Source: Dehalococcoidia bacterium (GTDB lineage: Bacteria; Chloroflexota; Dehalococcoidia; Dehalococcoidales; Fen-1064). Taken from it: a stretch of 7,765 nt of DNA. A model generated the notes under the pieces. The model ran no database searches and was not told the DNA's origin. It saw only the letters and a list, made by a program, of their open reading frames with translations. The stretch covers positions 1 through 7,765 of the forward strand of contig DUES01000095.1 of assembly GCA_011192055.1 (NCBI GenBank), read 5' to 3'. Positions 5,354 to 7,765 of the stretch are shown here, piece after piece (position 1 is the stretch's first letter; each line of letters starts with the position of its first letter). The position numbers and the translations under genes were made by a program.

Positions 5354-5365
5354 GAAATCGATTTC
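5354..5365. promoter_or_regulatory. Perfect 12-bp palindrome, possible operator
   Basis: GAAATCGATTTC is identical on both strands, about 250 bp upstream of the SDR gene. It follows AAGGAG, which has no start codon at a suitable distance and is therefore probably incidental. It may be a dimeric-regulator site for the operon, or chance. Confidence 0.25.
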
Positions 5366-5393
5366 CCGCCATTAAACTTCATGAGGATATACC

Positions 5394-5430
5394 GGAGTAC
5401 TTTTAGACGCTACACCGGATGCAGTACTCC
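5394..5430. repeat. 8-bp inverted repeat upstream of the dehydrogenase operon
   Basis: ggagtact (5394-5401) and agtactcc (5423-5430) are exact inverted copies separated by 21 bases. They could form a leader hairpin or a two-site operator. There is no T-tract after the right arm. Confidence 0.25.
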
Positions 5431-5612
5431 CAATACTGGTGATAAAGAGTAAAATAGAATGCCCTGTATCTGATTTACATGTGAAATATCGGGGACAATA
5501 AATACTACTTCCGATTAATTTCAGTCTCCCCGCATAACTCGATGGCGGAATTGTACCAGTAACCGATTCTTTATTGAGAGTGAATAACAAAAAGGAAAAG
5601 GAGCCAGGTAAT

Positions 5613-6515
5613 ATGAAACTGGAAGGAAAAGTAGCGATTGTTGCCGGCGGCGGACAGGGGATTGGTGAGGGTATTGTCAGGTGTCTGGCTGAAGAAGGCG
5701 CAAATATTGCCCTCGTAGACATTAACAGTGAGACGGCTGAAAAAATTTCTGACGAGGTCAAGTCAATGGGACGCAAAGCACTGCCCGTTGTCGCCGACCT
5801 GACTGATGATGCTCAACTAACCCGGTCTGTCCAGGATGTTGTGGACTTCTTCGGGAAAATTGATATCCTGGTCAATAATGTTGGTGGTTCCAGCGTTGAG
5901 ACAGGACTTCTGATGCAGGAATACCGCGAATCACTGGGTGACGACACTCTCCCCACGTTCCTTTATAACAGTCCGGAAATCTGGGACAGGTTCTACACAC
6001 TGAACCTGAAAACTCATGTCATGTTGAGTCATGCGGTAACGCCTTTTTTCATCAAACAGAAGAGCGGTAAGATAGTAAATATTTCATCGGACGCGGGAAG
6101 GCTCCCTTCACCCACCCAGATGCCTTATGGTGCCATGAAGGCCGGGGATATTTCGATAACCTGGTCACTGGCAAGAGCCCTGGCCCCCTATAATGTTACC
6201 GTAAACTGTGTCTGTCCGGGGTTTGTATACTCCCCGCTCTGGGCCAGGGGAGCAACCGGCCAGTACAATGCCATTCTTGAGGCACAAGCCAAAGGACAGT
6301 TACCGGAACGTTACAACCGCTTTGCTGCCGAGAATATTGAGGGACTGACCCCCTATGAGTTCTGGATGAAATATATCGTACTCCCCAATACGCCGATGGG
6401 GAGAGAGCAAACGGCAGAAGACATGGGACGTGCCGTTGTCTTCTTCGTCTCCGAGGATGCTAAAAACGTAACCGGACAGGTTTTACATATTGATGGCGGG
6501 ATGGTCATGCGCTAG
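5613..6515 (+). CDS. Short-chain dehydrogenase/reductase (classical SDR), NAD-linked
   Basis: 300 residues from ATG 5613; AAAGGAG ends 9 bases upstream and the protein begins MKLEGKVAIV as classical SDRs do. A TTG 39 bases earlier is in frame but without support. Rossmann motif GGGQGIG at 12-18 (Ala11 replaces the usual Thr); Asp36 at the end of the second strand favours NAD over NADP; Asp62; NNVG at 88-91; Asn131; catalytic Ser159, Tyr172 and Lys176 (Y-x3-K); CPGFV about 207-211; C-terminal QVLHIDGG. It is longer than the usual 250 residues because of insertions near 96-123 and 225-255, which probably form a substrate lid. The reaction should be oxidation of a secondary alcohol or reduction of a ketone in the cytosol. 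It is first in an apparent operon with a zinc-type dehydrogenase 71 bp downstream. FabG-like activity is possible but less likely given the insertions. The substrate is unknown. Confidence 0.95.
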   Translation: MKLEGKVAIVAGGGQGIGEGIVRCLAEEGANIALVDINSETAEKISDEVKSMGRKALPVVADLTDDAQLTRSVQDVVDFFGKIDILVNNVGGSSVETGLLMQEYRESLGDDTLPTFLYNSPEIWDRFYTLNLKTHVMLSHAVTPFFIKQKSGKIVNISSDAGRLPSPTQMPYGAMKAGDISITWSLARALAPYNVTVNCVCPGFVYSPLWARGATGQYNAILEAQAKGQLPERYNRFAAENIEGLTPYEFWMKYIVLPNTPMGREQTAEDMGRAVVFFVSEDAKNVTGQVLHIDGGMVMR

Positions 6516-6586
6516 CAGGGTCAGAATAACAGTGGAAGTACAGAACAGGCTTGAAATAACTGCCTGGACAGAAAAGGAGAAGTAGT

Positions 6587-7639
6587 ATGAAAGCATGTGT
6601 TGCTACAGGTGAAAAAAGAACCGTTGAGTGCAGGGATATACCGATACCAAAGGCAGAACCGGGATGGATATTACTAAAGACGAAGTATGCCTGTATCTGC
6701 GGCAGCGACCTGGAGTATCTCGACGGGTCGTTTGGGATGATGCGTCACGGGGTGACGCATCCGGAAATATATATGCAGCAAAGGCTAGGTAACGCAAAAG
6801 ACGATGAGGAAGCATACCGCCTGGATATGTCGCTGATACGTCCCGGCTCAATACCGGGGCACGAGTTCGTTGCCGAGGTGGTCGAGGTAGGTGAGGGAGT
6901 TACGGGCTGGTCGGTGGGAGACCGCGCCATACCGGTAGGGAACCCGAACCCGTTGAATCCCCAGCCGGGTTATGAGACCTACAGATGCATGGCCGAGTAC
7001 TTTGTATCCACCCCTTATGGAGTAATAAAAGTTCCCGACCACCTGACTGATGAACAAGCTGTACTCGTGGAGCCATTGTGCACCGGTAACGGCTCAGTAG
7101 CGACTGCCGGGGTGAGACCGGGGCAGTCCGCGGTTGTATTTGGGGCAGGAAAAATCGGGCTGCTGGCAGCAATGGCAGCCAAAGTAGCGGGAGCATCACC
7201 CGTCATCAGCATTGACCTGGTGAATTCACGACTGGACAAAGCCCGTGAGATGGGTGTAGATGTCGGACTGAATGCCGGTGAAGTTGACATCATTACCGAG
7301 GTGATGAAACTTACCGGGGAAGGTCCCAATGCCGTCCTTATCTGTGTCCGTGATGGCAAAGTCCTTAACCAGGCAGTAGAGATGGTTAAACGCGGAGGGT
7401 CTATCGTGCTGGCCGGTTTCGTTGCACCCATGGAAGTAAACCCGATGCTCTGGTCAGTCAAAATGCTCAAGATTACGGGAATCCTGGGGGGAAGCATGCT
7501 GGATTCACTGTACATGATTGCCCATGGGCAGATTGACCCGAGACCATTGATTACCGAGATAATTCCGTTTGATGATTGCCAGCGGGCAATTGATTCGGTC
7601 TATAACGGTAAGAATATCGCCGTTTTGCTCAAACCGTAG
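6587..7639 (+). CDS. Zinc-type medium-chain alcohol dehydrogenase-like protein without structural zinc site
   Basis: 350 residues; AAGGAG (6574-6579) lies 7 bases before the ATG. The catalytic domain shows Cys38 in CICGSD, GHEF with His92/Glu93, and VLVEPL with Glu162, the usual catalytic-zinc set. The nucleotide-binding domain has GAGKIG at 186-191 and Asp210 after the second strand, pointing to NAD. Two things are unusual. The four-cysteine structural-zinc loop normally found after the GDR motif (111-113) is absent, replaced by a proline/asparagine-rich stretch (about 117-132). There is also an extra segment of about 25-30 residues (about 51-85) between CGSD and GHEF. Relatives include threonine, sorbitol and glucose-type dehydrogenases, but no substrate can be assigned. 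It follows the SDR by 71 bp and precedes the VOC gene by 39 bp, so all three are probably co-transcribed and may oxidise one substrate in steps. Confidence 0.94.
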   Translation: MKACVATGEKRTVECRDIPIPKAEPGWILLKTKYACICGSDLEYLDGSFGMMRHGVTHPEIYMQQRLGNAKDDEEAYRLDMSLIRPGSIPGHEFVAEVVEVGEGVTGWSVGDRAIPVGNPNPLNPQPGYETYRCMAEYFVSTPYGVIKVPDHLTDEQAVLVEPLCTGNGSVATAGVRPGQSAVVFGAGKIGLLAAMAAKVAGASPVISIDLVNSRLDKAREMGVDVGLNAGEVDIITEVMKLTGEGPNAVLICVRDGKVLNQAVEMVKRGGSIVLAGFVAPMEVNPMLWSVKMLKITGILGGSMLDSLYMIAHGQIDPRPLITEIIPFDDCQRAIDSVYNGKNIAVLLKP

Positions 7640-7678
7640 AGACATAACCCGAGTGATAATGAGAGGAGTTGAAACAAT

Positions 7679-7765
7679 ATGATGAATCCTGAACTGCACA
7701 AATTCAAACTGGATACGGTAGACCACATCGGTATCGTGGTTGAAGATGCCGAGAAAGTAAGCGAA
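7679..7765 (+). CDS. Vicinal-oxygen-chelate (glyoxalase/methylmalonyl-CoA epimerase-like) protein, N-terminal fragment
   Basis: Only 29 codons are inside the window. AGGAG (7664-7668) lies 10 bases before ATG 7679; the next codon is also ATG (7682). The sequence KLDTVDHIGIVVEDAEKVSE is the first beta-strand and helix of the VOC fold, where the His of VDHIGIVV is usually a metal ligand. Methylmalonyl-CoA epimerases, glyoxalases and extradiol-type enzymes start this way, so the exact reaction is open. Third gene of the dehydrogenase operon, 39 bp behind the alcohol-dehydrogenase gene. Confidence 0.82.
   Translation, partial: MMNPELHKFKLDTVDHIGIVVEDAEKVSE

Larger units (their letters stand above)
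4858..5612. other. Gene-free region with hairpin repeats, upstream of the dehydrogenase operon
   Basis: This 755-bp stretch has no credible gene on either strand; open frames (minus 5234-5031, minus 5776-5372) lack ribosome sites and resemble nothing. It holds two degenerate copies of a CATTGC-type hairpin repeat, two C/G-rich hairpins, a 12-bp palindrome and an 8-bp inverted repeat, listed separately. The promoter of the operon starting at 5613 should lie in its right third, but no near-consensus match stands out. With the adjacent transporter remnant it looks like a zone of gene decay. Confidence 0.5.

Noticed and set aside
5154..5441. Direct repeat aatactggtg at 5154-5163 and 5432-5441
   Set aside because: Only ten bases match and the flanks differ, so it is compatible with chance.
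5574..5612. TTG start giving the SDR 13 extra residues
   Set aside because: It lacks a suitable ribosome site, and the extension is translated from the AAAGGAG region that serves ATG 5613.

Overview
The window reads as chromosomal sequence of a bacterium with roughly 50 % G+C and clear Shine-Dalgarno sequences. The resemblance of the leftward genes to SipW-type secreted proteins I know from Dehalococcoidia and other Chloroflexota, together with the C/G-rich intergenic hairpin repeats, suggests an uncultured Chloroflexota (Dehalococcoidia-like) genome. That assignment is inference; there is no rRNA, tRNA or marker gene here to settle it.

Left part (1-2344, all on the minus strand): two secreted paralogs with SipW-dependent (TasA/camelysin-like) signal peptides (2344-1613 and 1435-809) are followed by a multi-pass membrane protein starting at 702 and leaving the window at position 1. 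The membrane protein is best explained as the hydrophobic N-terminal part of the signal peptidase that processes the two paralogs, which would make this a compact analogue of the tapA-sipW-tasA arrangement. Its catalytic domain would lie outside the window, so this is unproven.

Middle part: a 701-bp divergent gap (2345-3045) holds a strong hairpin/terminator, a twice-occurring palindrome and a direct repeat. A plus-strand gene (3046-3933) encodes a TIM-barrel protein resembling aldo/keto reductases but without a recognisable catalytic tetrad. Downstream of it lies an orphan small-RNA candidate: a near-consensus promoter (4123-4151), about 68 nt of foldable sequence and an intrinsic terminator (to about 4225), with no gene attached.

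A decayed zone (about 4230-5570) contains a major-facilitator transporter gene reduced to its first and last transmembrane segments by an internal deletion, plus several hairpin-forming repeats and palindromes, and no intact gene.

Right part (5613-7765, plus strand): a catabolic-looking operon of a short-chain dehydrogenase (SDR), a medium-chain zinc alcohol-dehydrogenase-like enzyme without the structural-zinc cysteines, and the first 29 codons of a vicinal-oxygen-chelate (glyoxalase-fold) protein. Spacing is 71 and 39 bp and each gene has its own good ribosome binding site. The genes suggest successive NAD-linked oxidation of a hydroxylated small molecule; the substrate cannot be read from the sequence.
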